In this document: positions 45,836 to 55,572 of the stretch, piece after piece | Layout: each line of letters starts with the position of its first letter | Position numbering within the stretch: the first letter of the stretch is position 1 | DNA from: Shewanella phaeophyticola | GTDB lineage: Bacteria > Pseudomonadota > Gammaproteobacteria > Enterobacterales > Shewanellaceae | Length of the DNA: 64,000 nucleotides | Assembly (NCBI RefSeq): GCF_025398315.1 | Contig: NZ_JAODOQ010000001.1 | Location: forward strand, 3,720,001-3,784,000 | Direction of reading: 5' to 3' | The notes under the pieces: generated by a model | What the model was told of the DNA's origin: nothing | The model's input: only the letters and a program-made list of their open reading frames with translations | Databases searched by the model: none | Made by a program: the position numbers and the translations under genes

Positions 45836-46396
45836 CTAGCGGCTCAACGTCAATAATGTCATCGTCGTTTTTGTTTTGCTCAATGTGGTGGCTACGCGGT
45901 TGTTCGTCTTTACGTTCAAAATCACCATCAAAAGTATTGCCGTTTTGATCAAACGGATTTTGGTTACTAAATGCACTGATTGACCAAACGGGTTTTGCCC
46001 TGAGCCGAAACCACCTTTAAAGCCCCCGTTGGCTACCACACGCAGTTGCATGCGCTTATACAAAAATTTTGCAATGGGTGCGCGGGTAAATGGGGTTAAT
46101 AAAATTAAGCCAATAAAGTCGGTTACAAACCCAGGGATAAGTAACAACACGCCTGCAGCAGCTAACATCATACCTTCAACAATCTCATGCCCTGGCGCTT
46201 CGCCGCGAGCCAGCTTTTGTTGTACTGTCATTAACGTGCTTAAGCCCTGGCTGCGTACTAACGACACCCCAACAACGGCAGTAAATAACACTAAGCCGAC
46301 CGTGGTCCATGAGCCAATAGAGCTGGCCACTTCAATCAGTACGTTGAGCTCTATAACCGGGACAAGTACAAATATTAACAATAGTATAAAAAACAT
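45836..46396 (-). CDS. fxsA: FxsA family membrane protein, C-terminal tail out of frame
   Basis: The first 135 residues are a typical FxsA: LLIFVLVPVIELNVLIEVAS, GLVLFTAVVGVSLVRSQGL, EIVEGMMLAAAGVLLLIPGF and FIGLILLTPFTRAPIA, giving four membrane segments. FxsA in E. coli relieves phage T7 exclusion by the F plasmid. After GSGQNPFGQS (about 45980) the frame as read gives an atypical basic tail. The other frame reads AFSNQNPFDQNGNTF and ends DVEPLDPKDDKK-stop at 45813, an acidic tail like that of real FxsA proteins. One missing base near 45980 is likely. Confidence 0.85.
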   Translation of the reverse strand: MFFILLLIFVLVPVIELNVLIEVASSIGSWTTVGLVLFTAVVGVSLVRSQGLSTLMTVQQKLARGEAPGHEIVEGMMLAAAGVLLLIPGFVTDFIGLILLTPFTRAPIAKFLYKRMQLRVVANGGFKGGFGSGQNPFGQSVHLVTKIRLIKTAILLMVILNVKTNNRVATTLSKTKTTMTLLTLSR

Positions 46397-46641
46397 ATTG
46401 GCCTCTAATCATCGCTTTTTGTTACAGTTTGCGACGTGTAATAAATAACGTAGCGACGTATAAGTAATAAAGTGGCGACCTTAAAAATTCTGTCGATGAA
46501 ACTTAAATGGGGGTTATCGGGTCTGTTTTCAAGACAGCTCACGAATATCATCTCAGTTTAGTGAAAATTCAGCTAAATAAGCGTAATGTGATGACGCTTT
46601 TAGTATAACGCCTTTAACTTAAGTAAACTTTAAGATTATAT

Positions 46642-46968
46642 ATGTATAAACCCAAACAACTCGTGATGTTAACCACGTGCCCAGATGCAGACACGGCAAA
46701 AATAATTGCCGATGCGCTCGTTGAGAACCAACTGGCAGCCTGTGTACAAATAGGCCAAACAGTTGAGTCGGTTTACCGTTTGGAAAATACGGTTTGTCAG
46801 TCACAAGAAGTCCCTTTGCAAATAAAATGCATGGCCGCTCAGTTTGATGCCATTGAACAACTTGTGCTCAAATTGCATCCTTATGAAGTACCTGAATTCA
46901 TTGCCATTCCGATTATCGGTGGTTTTGGCTCTTATCTACAATGGATAGAAGACAACTCACAATCATGA
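46642..46968 (+). CDS. cutA: Divalent-cation tolerance protein CutA
   Basis: 108 residues, full length. LVMLTTCPDADTAKIIADAL, then LAACVQIGQTVESVYRLEN, then HPYEVPEFIAIPIIGG are CutA1 signatures; a small trimeric cytoplasmic protein linked to copper tolerance in E. coli. The stop overlaps the start of dsbD (ATGA), so the two are co-transcribed, the same pairing as in E. coli. Confidence 0.96.
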   Translation: MYKPKQLVMLTTCPDADTAKIIADALVENQLAACVQIGQTVESVYRLENTVCQSQEVPLQIKCMAAQFDAIEQLVLKLHPYEVPEFIAIPIIGGFGSYLQWIEDNSQS

Positions 46969-48823
46969 AAAAAATAGTCGCTTTATGCCTGACATCATTG
47001 TTATTGATGTCATCAATTTTACTGGTACCTTCCGCGCACAGTGCGAACTCTTCTAGTAACACGTTTAGTTTTTTAAGCAGTGAGCCCAAGCTCATGCCAG
47101 TTAACGAGGCGTTTGCGTTTGATTATGAGCAACAAGGTAATCAACTCAAAATCAGCTTTGTGATTGCAGACGGTTATTATTTGTATCGCGATAAGCTGCA
47201 GTTTTCTGCCGACGGCGCCGTGATTGGCGATATCGCCTTGCCTCGTGGTAAAAACCATCACGATGAGTACTTTGGCGACCAGGAAGTTTATTACACCTTT
47301 GTAGAGATCCCTGTAGGGCTAAAACAAGCTGACGCGGATGCACTATTTCAAGTCACGTTTATGGGCTGCGCTGAAGGCACATTATGTTATCCGCCTACCA
47401 AAAATGAGGTCAAATTAGCTGCTGTTGAAGCTAACGACGGTAAGGTGGTTACGGCTAAAAAAGTGATTGGCGCCCCAGAAGTAACGCCATCAATAACGAC
47501 TACAGATACAGCAAAAGCGCCGATAACCCAACAAGATAACTTAAGCCAAATGCTGCAAAACGACAGCCTGATATGAATCTTAGTGATTTTCTTTGGTTTA
47601 GGGATAGGTTTAGCGTTAACCCCTTGTGTGTTCCCTATGTACCCTATTTTGTCGGGCATTATTGTTGGCCAAGGGCAAAAGCTGTCTACCGCTAAAGCAT
47701 TCACTTTATCAATGGCGTACGTACAAGGTATGGCCATTACCTATTCGTTATTAGGTTTAGTTGTTGCCTCTGCCGGGCTTAAGTTTCAAGCGGCGCTGCA
47801 ACACCCTGCTATTTTGATTTTCTTAGCGGTGATGTTTGTGCTGCTGAGCTTATCTATGTTTGGCATGTACGAGTTGAAGCTGCCATCAAAATGGCAAGAA
47901 AAAATGAACGACATGTCGAACAACCAAAAAGGTGGCAACCTGATTGGCGTGTTCTTAATGGGTGTTATCTCTGGGTTAGTCGCATCACCTTGTACTACAG
48001 CACCGTTATCTGGCGCATTAATTTATGTGGCGCAGTCTGGCGACTTAATTCAAGGCTTTTTAGCGCTTTATGTATTAAGCATGGGAATGGGTGTGCCGTT
48101 ACTGATCATAGGTACTTCTGGCGGTAAAATTCTACCTCGTGCTGGTGCCTGGATGGATGTGATTAAAACGGTATTTGGTTTCTTACTCATTTCGGTATCA
48201 ATTGTAATGGTCGGCCGTATTTGGCCAGGTCTGGTGTCTGATTTAATGTGGTCGGTTTGGGGCATTGCGTTAACAGGTTACTTAATGCACCAAAATAAGC
48301 TCAGCGAATTTAACTGGAAACAAACCACTCGTGGCGTGTTGTTGTTACTGACATTATTAGCCAGCTTCTCATACGGTTTTCAGGCGCTGATGACAGCTTT
48401 TGGTCACGACGCGCCAAACGTGAGCCAAACAAACGTTGAAGGCAAAACCACCAACGAAGCTAATCATTTTGTGCGCATTAAATCACTTGCCGACTTAGAC
48501 GTTGAACTGGATAAAGCCAGCATTAGCGGCAAAACCGTGATGCTCGACTTATACGCCGACTGGTGCGTGGCCTGTAAAGAGTTTGAAGCGATTACCTTTA
48601 AAGATAAAGAAGTTGCTAAGCGTTTGGATCAGATGGTTTTACTGCAAGCCGACGTTACCGCTAGCGACGATATCGATATTGAGCTGCTTGAACATTATGG
48701 GGTGCTGGGATTACCAACACTTTTGATGTTTAACCAAGACGGTGAGCAGCGTGAAGACTTACGTGTAACCGGGTTTATGGGCCAAAAGACTTTGCGGCTC
48801 ATTTAGACCTGTTATTAAAATAA
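46965..48823 (+). pseudogene. dsbD: Thiol:disulfide interchange protein DsbD, one in-frame stop and one frameshift
   Basis: Starts at ATG 46965 with a signal peptide. The periplasmic alpha domain has the redox pair in FMGCAEGTLCYPPT. At 47574 an in-frame TGA interrupts NDSLI-stop-ILVIFFGLGIGL; a tryptophan (TGG) is expected there. The membrane domain then continues with LTPCVFPMYPIL and ASPCTTAPLSGAL, the redox cysteines of the beta domain. The gamma thioredoxin domain has YADWCVACKEF. Near 48778 a G is missing (GGGCC expected GGGGCC); restoring it gives GPKDFAAHLDLLLK-stop at 48823. DsbD carries electrons from thioredoxin to periplasmic DsbC and cytochrome maturation. Confidence 0.9.
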
Positions 48824-48847
48824 CGTTAAATATTTTCTATTTAAATC

Positions 48848-48878
48848 AGCACCTTTAGTTACTAAAGGTGCTTTTTTT
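48848..48878 (+). terminator. Rho-independent terminator after dsbD
   Basis: AGCACCTTT (48848-48856) pairs with AAAGGTGCT (48864-48872), followed by seven T. Confidence 0.88.
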
Positions 48879-48959
48879 ACATTAGTAGTTATTAAAGTCA
48901 TCGAAAGTTAAACTTTTTCTTATACAATATGGTTTTATACCCCTCTTTCAAGGAGTTTT

Positions 48960-50630
48960 ATGGAACCCGCTATTCTTATCATCACCTTATTGTGCGGCAT
49001 GTTGGTGAGCCGAGTCGGCTTACCGCCACTCATTGGTTACCTTATCGCGGGATTCGTACTATTCACTTTCGGCATTGAAGACTCTAGCTTACCCATTTTG
49101 CAACAGTTGGCTGATTTAGGTGTCACACTACTGCTGTTTTCTATTGGCCTTAAACTCGATATTAAAAGTTTATTTAAAGCCGAAGTCTGGGCTGGATCGA
49201 GCTTACATTTAATGGGTTCACTTATCTTTTTTGTCCCAGTACTCAAATTATTGGGCTTTTTGGGCATAGAACAACTTGACGGTTTTAGCATTAATCAGCT
49301 GATGTTAGTGTCATTTGCCCTGAGCTTTTCGAGCACGGTATTTGCGGTAAAAGTGCTTGAAGACAGCGGTGATATGCAGTCGCTTTATGGCCGTGTCGCG
49401 ATTGGTATCTTGATTATGCAAGATATCTTTGCGGTGATATTTTTAACCATTTCAAAAGGTAATATCCCATCTATTTGGGCTCTTGGGTTATTACTGCTAC
49501 CGTTGGCTCGCCCGCTAATTTATAAACTATTTGACCGAGTCGGCCACGGTGAAATGCTGGTGCTCTTTGGCTTAGTGATGGCATTAGTTGTGGGGGCATG
49601 GTTATTTGAGGCTGTCGGCTTAAAACCCGATTTAGGCGCGTTGATTATCGGTATTTTACTGGCAGGACACGCTAAATCATCAGAGTTAGCCAAGTCGATT
49701 TACTTCTTTAAAGAATTATTTTTAGTCGCGTTTTTCTTAACTATTGGCCTCAATGGGCTACCTACCCTCGCTGATATTGGTTTAGCGGCCATTTTAGTGG
49801 CATTAGTGCCCGTTAAAATAGTGATGTTTGTATACCTGTTAACTCGCTTTAAACTGCGCTCGCGAACCTCATTATTGGCCTCGTTTAACCTAGGTAACTA
49901 CAGTGAGTTTGGCCTCATTGTGGCAGCTGTTGCGGCGCATAAAGGTTGGTTACCACCTGAGTGGTTAATCATTATTGCTGTGGCATTGAGTATTAGCTTT
50001 TTATTTGCTGCGCCACTGAACAACAGTGTCAGTAAAATTTATCAACGCTACCAATCGAAGCTCACCAAGCTTGAACGCCACCCACTTCATCCTGAAGACA
50101 GACAGATTAGAATTGGTAATCCTCGCTTTTTAATTTTGGGGATGAGTCGCATTGGTTCTGGTGCGTACGATGAGTTACGCGCTAAATATACCGGTGAAAT
50201 TTTAGGGATTGAGCACAAACAAGAACTGGTGGATTTTCATCGCTCTAATGACAGAAATGTTGTCCAAGGTGATGCTAGCGATACCGATTTTTGGGAAAAA
50301 CTAGAACGCGCACCAAACCTTGAATTAGTGCTATTAGCGATGCCAAATCACGTGGGTAATTTGTTTGCGGTACAGCAACTTCACAAACTCAATTATGAAG
50401 GCAAAATTAGTGCGATTGTACAATTTGCTGAAGATGCTGAGTCATTAAGAGACTCTGGCGTGCACACCGTTTACAACTTGTATGAAGCGGCTGGAGCTGG
50501 TTTTGTTGACCATGTAATCCATGAGTTGCTTGAGTCACCACCTGAATTGGTACCGGAGCTTACTACAGTTAGTACCGCTGAAACTGATGAAGGTGATACT
50601 GAAACGCAACACGTTAAGCAGCCATCATAA
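48960..50630 (+). CDS. Cation:proton antiporter, CPA2/Kef type with RCK_N domain
   Basis: 556 residues. The first 370 form the Na+/H+-exchanger fold: LVSRVGLPPLIGYLIAGFVL, LGVTLLLFSIGLKLDI, LVSFALSFSSTVFAVKVLED, with 12 or so membrane segments. The last 180 form a Rossmann-like RCK_N/TrkA-N domain (RFLILGMSRIGSGAYDELRA, NVVQGDASDTDFWEKL) that would sense nucleotide. This layout is that of Kef/YbaL-like K+/H+ antiporters. It has a strong ribosome site (AAGGAG) and stands alone. Confidence 0.9.
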   Translation: MEPAILIITLLCGMLVSRVGLPPLIGYLIAGFVLFTFGIEDSSLPILQQLADLGVTLLLFSIGLKLDIKSLFKAEVWAGSSLHLMGSLIFFVPVLKLLGFLGIEQLDGFSINQLMLVSFALSFSSTVFAVKVLEDSGDMQSLYGRVAIGILIMQDIFAVIFLTISKGNIPSIWALGLLLLPLARPLIYKLFDRVGHGEMLVLFGLVMALVVGAWLFEAVGLKPDLGALIIGILLAGHAKSSELAKSIYFFKELFLVAFFLTIGLNGLPTLADIGLAAILVALVPVKIVMFVYLLTRFKLRSRTSLLASFNLGNYSEFGLIVAAVAAHKGWLPPEWLIIIAVALSISFLFAAPLNNSVSKIYQRYQSKLTKLERHPLHPEDRQIRIGNPRFLILGMSRIGSGAYDELRAKYTGEILGIEHKQELVDFHRSNDRNVVQGDASDTDFWEKLERAPNLELVLLAMPNHVGNLFAVQQLHKLNYEGKISAIVQFAEDAESLRDSGVHTVYNLYEAAGAGFVDHVIHELLESPPELVPELTTVSTAETDEGDTETQHVKQPS

Positions 50631-50655
50631 AACTAACCAATCCGCTCGCTATAAA

Positions 50656-50687
50656 CAAAACGCCTACCTATAAATGTAGGCATTTTG
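50656..50687 (+). terminator. Rho-independent terminator after antiporter gene
   Basis: CAAAACGCCTAC (50656-50667) pairs with GTAGGCATTTTG (50676-50687) with one mismatch. Confidence 0.75.
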
Positions 50688-50816
50688 TTTACGACACAGT
50701 ATTTTCAATTTTGCTTCCGATAAAAAATCTCAGTTACAGACAAGGCAAAGTCATGCTATAACTCAACAACGTAAATTTGTGTTTTCTTGTCACCCTTTAG
50801 TTGGATTTTTTGAAGT

Positions 50817-51959
50817 ATGCCTAACCCTGCTCAGCGCGCGACTAAATTATTTGTTCAAACATTCGGCACCAAGCCTGATGAGTTATATCAAGCGCCCGGC
50901 CGAGTGAATATTATGGGTGAGCATACTGATTATAACGAAGGTTTAGCGCTCCCTGCGGCAATTAATTTCCATACCGTTATTGCAGTAAAACACCGCGAAG
51001 ATAATCTCTTTCGTGCCGTTACGACTGCCTTTCCTGGGCAAATTAAGCAATGGCATTTTGGTGAAGAAGGCTCTGTGGCAGCAGGCGATGACTGGAGCCA
51101 CTATTTAAAATGCGTTACTGCGGCCATGAATCAGTCTGGCTTACAAGCAAAAGGACTCGATTTAGCCATTGTCGGCGACGTACCATTAGGTGCTGGCTTG
51201 TCGTCATCGGCAGCGTTAGAAATCGCCTTTGGTACCGCCATTAGCTACGCCAGCCAATTACATTTATCACCGTTAGCCATTGCACAACTTGCTCAACGCG
51301 GTGAAAGCCAATTTATGTGTTTAGATTGCGGCATGATGGACCAAATGATCAGTGCCATGGCTGAACCCGAACACGCCTTATTAATTGACTGCTTAGAGCT
51401 CGAAAGCGAACCAGTATTGCTGCCCGAAGACCTAAGCATGATTATTATTGATACCAAACAAGACAGGCATGCGTTTACTCAACAATTTGAGCAACGTAAA
51501 AAACAAGCTAATCACATTACCCAGCTGCTAGGACTTGATTCATTACGTGACCTGTCTTTAAGTCAGCTGAACCAAAATAAATCGCTATTAGATGATGAAC
51601 AGTTCCGCCGAGCGCGTCACATCATTAGTGAAAACCAACGCACCAGTAATGCCGCTCGCGCATTGCAACAAAACAATATTGCCCGCTTTAGTCAGTTAAT
51701 GGCACAGTCGCAAGCGTCTATGCGTGATGACTTTGACATTATTAGCCCAGAAATAGACATCCTAGTCACCATGATTTCAACCTTGATAGGTGAGCAAGGT
51801 GGCGTACGCATGAGTGACGGTTGTGTCCTTGCATTAGTGAGCCATGACTTAAGCGATGATGTGATTAATTTAGTCGAAAATCAGTTCTTTGCTAAAACAG
51901 GCATAGAAGCAACAATTCATTTATGTTCAGCCAGTGGCGGTGCTGGACGCATCCGCTAG
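50817..51959 (+). CDS. galK: Galactokinase with a shortened GHMP motif 3
   Basis: 380 residues. The galactokinase signature APGRVNIMGEHTDYNEG is near residue 25, the ATP-loop motif DVPLGAGLSSSAALE near 122, and the catalytic Asp region CGMMDQMISAM near 170. The third GHMP motif near residue 331 reads GGVRMSDGCVLALV, where known galactokinases have RMTGGGFGGCxxAL. About five residues of the glycine-rich loop (GGGFG) are missing, in frame. This loop shapes the active site, so activity is doubtful. It forms an operon with galM 24 nt downstream. No galT or galE is present. Confidence 0.92.
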   Translation: MPNPAQRATKLFVQTFGTKPDELYQAPGRVNIMGEHTDYNEGLALPAAINFHTVIAVKHREDNLFRAVTTAFPGQIKQWHFGEEGSVAAGDDWSHYLKCVTAAMNQSGLQAKGLDLAIVGDVPLGAGLSSSAALEIAFGTAISYASQLHLSPLAIAQLAQRGESQFMCLDCGMMDQMISAMAEPEHALLIDCLELESEPVLLPEDLSMIIIDTKQDRHAFTQQFEQRKKQANHITQLLGLDSLRDLSLSQLNQNKSLLDDEQFRRARHIISENQRTSNAARALQQNNIARFSQLMAQSQASMRDDFDIISPEIDILVTMISTLIGEQGGVRMSDGCVLALVSHDLSDDVINLVENQFFAKTGIEATIHLCSASGGAGRIR

Positions 51960-51983
51960 AAATAACAATGTAGAGAGGCGTAA

Positions 51984-53024
51984 ATGGTACGTTTTAGTGT
52001 GCTGGAACCTTGGCAAGATCCTCGTGGTGGCGAGATTGAGCGGGTTAGGATAGATAATGGCATCATCGCACTTGAAGTATTAAGTCTAGGCGGCATCATT
52101 CGATCATTATGGACACCAGATCGCAATGGTGAGCGTAAAAATATTGTTTTAGGGTGTGATAGCGCAGAAGATTACTTAACTCAACAAGCGCATTTAGGCG
52201 CTGTGGCTGGGCGTTACAGTAATCGCATTGCTAATGGCACAATGCAATACCAAGACCAGCGCTATTCACTTAGCGTAAATCAAGCGACCAACTGTTTACA
52301 TGGTGGTACTGAAGGCTTTAACCGCAAAATATGGCAATTAGGCACCCTAAGTGATGGTGTGCGGTTAACCCTAAAAAGCCCTGACGGCGACATGGGGTTT
52401 CCGGGTAATTGCACTGTACAGTTAGACTACCGTTTAGCCGCTAACAATTTGTACATTGAAATACTCGCCAGTACCGACAAAGCCTGTCCAATAAGCTTAA
52501 CTCAACACAGCTACTTTAATTTAGACGGTAACCGCAGCAACACCAATGTCGAACATACTCTGCAAGTGGATGCGACCCGCTACCTCACCATGAATGATGT
52601 TGGCGTCCCCACAGGAATAGCATCAACGGCTGACAGTGACCTTGATATGGCGACAGCCACACTCATGTCGGTACAAACACAACGCGCCGCATTAGCAGCC
52701 ACTAACGGATTTGATCACTGCTATGTGCTTGATAACCCAGGAGCGGATTTACAACGCTTTGGCTGTTTAGCCAGCCCAAATAGCGGCCGCAATATGACGG
52801 TTTACACCAATCAACCTGGCGTGCAGGTTTACGGAGCGAACTTTTTACAAGGCACTATCGCCAAAAAGCAGCGAGCACTCGTAAACCATCAAGCCGTGTG
52901 TATTGAACCGCAAATGCTACCAGACTCGCCAAATCAACCAGCTCTGCCTGGTGCAAGCGAGGTATGGATAACACCAGACAAGGTGTACCACCATATGACG
53001 CGTTATCAGTTCGATGTTGAATAA
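51984..53024 (+). CDS. galM: Aldose 1-epimerase (mutarotase)
   Basis: 346 residues, full length. LEVLSLGGIIRSLWTPD, then AGRYSNRIANG, the catalytic His in SLTQHSYFNLDG, and the catalytic Glu in CIEPQMLPDSPNQP are all present. It interconverts alpha and beta galactose to feed galactokinase. It is 24 nt after galK with GAGAGG upstream, and overlaps the next gene by 11 nt. Confidence 0.95.
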   Translation: MVRFSVLEPWQDPRGGEIERVRIDNGIIALEVLSLGGIIRSLWTPDRNGERKNIVLGCDSAEDYLTQQAHLGAVAGRYSNRIANGTMQYQDQRYSLSVNQATNCLHGGTEGFNRKIWQLGTLSDGVRLTLKSPDGDMGFPGNCTVQLDYRLAANNLYIEILASTDKACPISLTQHSYFNLDGNRSNTNVEHTLQVDATRYLTMNDVGVPTGIASTADSDLDMATATLMSVQTQRAALAATNGFDHCYVLDNPGADLQRFGCLASPNSGRNMTVYTNQPGVQVYGANFLQGTIAKKQRALVNHQAVCIEPQMLPDSPNQPALPGASEVWITPDKVYHHMTRYQFDVE

Positions 53025-53427
53025 TTTGCCCCCCAAACCCACATTTAACGCCGAAGACATCGGACAAATCGCTGTCGGGGCTTTTGCCCTGTCGGTGCCG
53101 ATTGCGTTTTCTGAAGAAGCCTGGCGCTTGTCGGCCAGTTTACCGACGTTAAACTTAGTGCTTGTCGTGTTTTTGTCGCTGGCGTTTATCACACTATTTG
53201 CTTATCAGAGTGTGTTTCAAGGCAATATTATAAAACGCAGAAGGGCATTTTTTTTACGGGTAGTTGCCGCGTATTTTTTGACATTAATAGTGGTAGGGAT
53301 CGTGTTATTGGCATTAAATAAGCTGCCGTTGCTAACCGACCCTATTTTAGCCCTAAAGCGCATTATTTTAATTGCGATGCCTGCGTCGATGGGTGCAATT
53401 ATTGTGGACAGTTTCGATAAAGAATAA
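53014..53427 (+). CDS. DUF2391-like membrane protein
   Basis: 137 residues with four hydrophobic segments. FNAEDIGQIAVGAFALSVPI and AFSEEAWRLSASLPTLN suggest the DUF2391 type of small integral membrane proteins. No function is known. It overlaps the galM end by 11 nt, so it is co-transcribed and probably translationally coupled with galK-galM. This link with galactose use has no known meaning. Confidence 0.65.
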   Translation: MLNNLPPKPTFNAEDIGQIAVGAFALSVPIAFSEEAWRLSASLPTLNLVLVVFLSLAFITLFAYQSVFQGNIIKRRRAFFLRVVAAYFLTLIVVGIVLLALNKLPLLTDPILALKRIILIAMPASMGAIIVDSFDKE

Positions 53428-53468
53428 TCAAACTAACGGCATTTAATACAAAAACGAGCATAAAAACA

Positions 53469-53505
53469 AACGGCATAAAGAATCGTCATTCTTTATGCCG
53501 TTTTG
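53469..53505 (+). terminator. Rho-independent terminator after gal unit
   Basis: AACGGCATAAAGAAT (53469-53483) pairs perfectly with ATTCTTTATGCCGTT (53488-53502), followed by T residues. Confidence 0.85.
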
Positions 53506-53525
53506 ATAACCCGACAAACCACGAC

Positions 53526-53556
53526 AAAACCAGTTATTGATATCAATAACTGGTTT
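53526..53556 (-). terminator. Hairpin terminator after the acidic-tail gene
   Basis: AAACCAGTTATTGA (53527-53540) and TCAATAACTGGTTT (53543-53556) form a 14-bp stem; on the minus strand the second arm runs into a T4 tract. Confidence 0.7.
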
Positions 53557-53562
53557 ACGCAA

Positions 53563-54000
53563 TTAATCGTCTAGGTTATCACCCATTTCGTCGTAATTAT
53601 CGTCATCGTCGTCATCAGAATCATCAAAATCTGGTATATCATCATCTGAATCTGCAACTTCATCTGGCTCGGCCGCTGGTTTGGCTTTGCGAGGTGGTGC
53701 CGTATCTGGCACTTTTGACAAATCGATCCGTGATTGGTGCTTTGACATAAACTCAGCGCGAGCAGCTTTCCAAGCATCCCCAAACTCAGCCATTGCGGCT
53801 GCTGTTTGTTCGTCATCTAAGTCATGTAAATTAGCTTTAACGATGTCTTCTACAAATTCAACAATGGTGTTTCGCACAGTGTGGAACATGTAGACGCGCC
53901 CTGGAGACGCTTGTGGTAATTGGCCGTCATAAAAGACAATAGTATTGCCTTTCGATGTTCTTAACTCGCCAACCCAAAGTTTTTTTGCTGTGTTATACAT
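53563..54000 (-). CDS. Small protein with acidic C-terminal tail, unknown
   Basis: 145 residues from ATG at 54000 (MYNTAKKLWVGELRTSKGN). The first 90 residues look folded (YDGQLPQASPGRVYMFHTVR, then IVEFVEDIVKANLHDLDDEQ). A Pro/Ala/Lys linker follows, and the last 35 residues are nearly all Asp with Ser, Asn and Glu. An open frame continues upstream to 54135 but lacks coding character. The family is not recognised. The acidic tail resembles those of nucleic-acid mimics or chaperone-like proteins, which is only a suggestion. Confidence 0.55.
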   Translation of the reverse strand: MYNTAKKLWVGELRTSKGNTIVFYDGQLPQASPGRVYMFHTVRNTIVEFVEDIVKANLHDLDDEQTAAAMAEFGDAWKAARAEFMSKHQSRIDLSKVPDTAPPRKAKPAAEPDEVADSDDDIPDFDDSDDDDDDNYDEMGDNLDD

Positions 54001-54371
54001 ATATGCTAACGCCCTTAAATCAACACATATTCTAAAAATGATGCAGTGTGCTGGGCAATAAAACACCCAATCTGCACCACGATTATCTGTTCTGTATTTA
54101 CGTGGGTATTTAAACAGAATATTTCTGAGAATCAATGCCTAAAACGATGAATTTTTCGCGTAATCGCATAAAAACAGCAGTCTTAGAAAAATTTCTTCAC
54201 ATCAAGACCAGTACCCTTATCAAAAGTATGGCTATTGACCAACTAAATAGATCGAGTTAATCACTTTGATAAATGATCCTTGATATGTGGACAATAGCCT
54301 AAATAGAACAGCCTTCAAGTTTTTTATCTAAAAAATATTATCGGTATCACTGTGTTGTTGGAGCATCTTAA
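54001..54371. other. Intergenic region
   Basis: About 370 bases with promoters for the minus-strand acidic-tail gene. I see no RNA gene, repeat or further coding sequence. Confidence 0.45.
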
Positions 54372-55377
54372 CTAAGCGTCTAAATCCAACACAATTTTGC
54401 CTTTATGTTTGCCGGACTCCATTAACTGGTGTGCTTGTACTACCTGTGCAAAAGGAAACACACTGTCGATTGGAATGCTCATAGCACCACTGTTTAATAA
54501 TGGCCATACATGCTCTGCTAGGCCTTGAGCTATTTGTGCTTTATTGGCGACACTTTGTGGCCGCAGTGTTGAACCAGTCCACACCACGCGTTTTGCCATA
54601 ATACGGAAAATATCAATAGTCGCTTGTGCAGCTACGCTGCATCGCTACTGACACCATGCGTCCGTCGATAGCGATGGCTTTGAGATTTTCATTAATAAAA
54701 TCGCCACCAGCGATATCCATAATCACATTAACGCCAACGCCCTGGGTAGCCGCTAAAATAGGTTCAACAAATTGTTCCTCATTATAGTTAATCGCCACAC
54801 TGGCACCTTGTTCTAAACAGTATTGGCATTTTTCAGCACTGCCCGATGTCGCAAAAACTTTAGCTCCAAGACGGCTGGCCATTTGAATCGCGGTGGTACC
54901 GATACCACCAGAGCCACCATGAATTAATACGCTCTCTCCCGCTTTAAGCCCTGCGCGAATAAACAAGTTACCCCACACAGTAAAAAAGGTTTCAGGTAGC
55001 CCTGCTGCTTGCACATAACTGTAACCTGTTGGGATTGGTAAACAGTGGGCGGCGTAAGTGTTAACTAACTCGGCATAGCCGCCACCAGGTACTAACGCAC
55101 ACACCTTGTCACCGGCTTGCCACTGTGTCACGTCGTCGGCTACAGCAACAATTTCACCGGCAACTTCTAAGCCAATAATTTGGCTTGCCCCTGCTGGCGG
55201 CGGATAAGCGCCGACACGCTGCTTAATGTCTGGGCCATTAACCCCCGCTGCATGCACTTTAATGGTCACCTGGCCTGCCGACGGTAAATCGAGGGTTGAC
55301 TGTGTCATGGTCATGACGCTGGATTTGCCGGGTTGTTCAACAGTCACATGGGTAAATTGTCTGTTATGTGTTGCCAT
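54372..55377 (-). pseudogene. NAD(P)H:quinone oxidoreductase (PIG3-like, zinc-free MDR), frameshifted
   Basis: About 335 residues after joining two frames. The N-terminal part has KVHAAGVNGPDIKQRVGAYP, GLEVAGEIVAV, and LPETFFTVWGNLF. The NADPH motif is SVLIHGGSGGIGTTAIQMA. The first frame ends in QRSCTSDY-stop near 54613. The next frame reads AQATIDIFRIMAKRVVWTGS and TLRPQSVANKAQIAQGLAEH through to GKIVLDLDA, as expected for PIG3-type (TIGR02824) proteins. One base change near 54640 joins them. The enzyme would reduce quinones with NADPH. Confidence 0.82.
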
Positions 55378-55572
55378 AAAATATTGTCTCGATTGAATGT
55401 TATTAGAATGTAAGCAGATATAGATAGGCTGTTATTTGACCCATTTTTTATTCGAAAAATCAGTACAGTTTTCAACAAAACGAACAATAAACGTCTTTAA
55501 ACGCCCAAATCACTTGCCTATATTAGCTAAACCTTTACTATACCCGACCGCTTATACCATGGAGCAAAATAC

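Noticed and set aside
47574..47576. Selenocysteine codon in dsbD
   Set aside because: The position is a membrane-entry residue where tryptophan is expected, not a redox cysteine, and no SECIS-like hairpin was apparent just downstream.
54001..54135. N-terminal extension of the acidic-tail protein
   Set aside because: The ATG at 54000 begins a conserved-looking sequence; the upstream 45 codons are Cys/Arg-rich, without a ribosome site.
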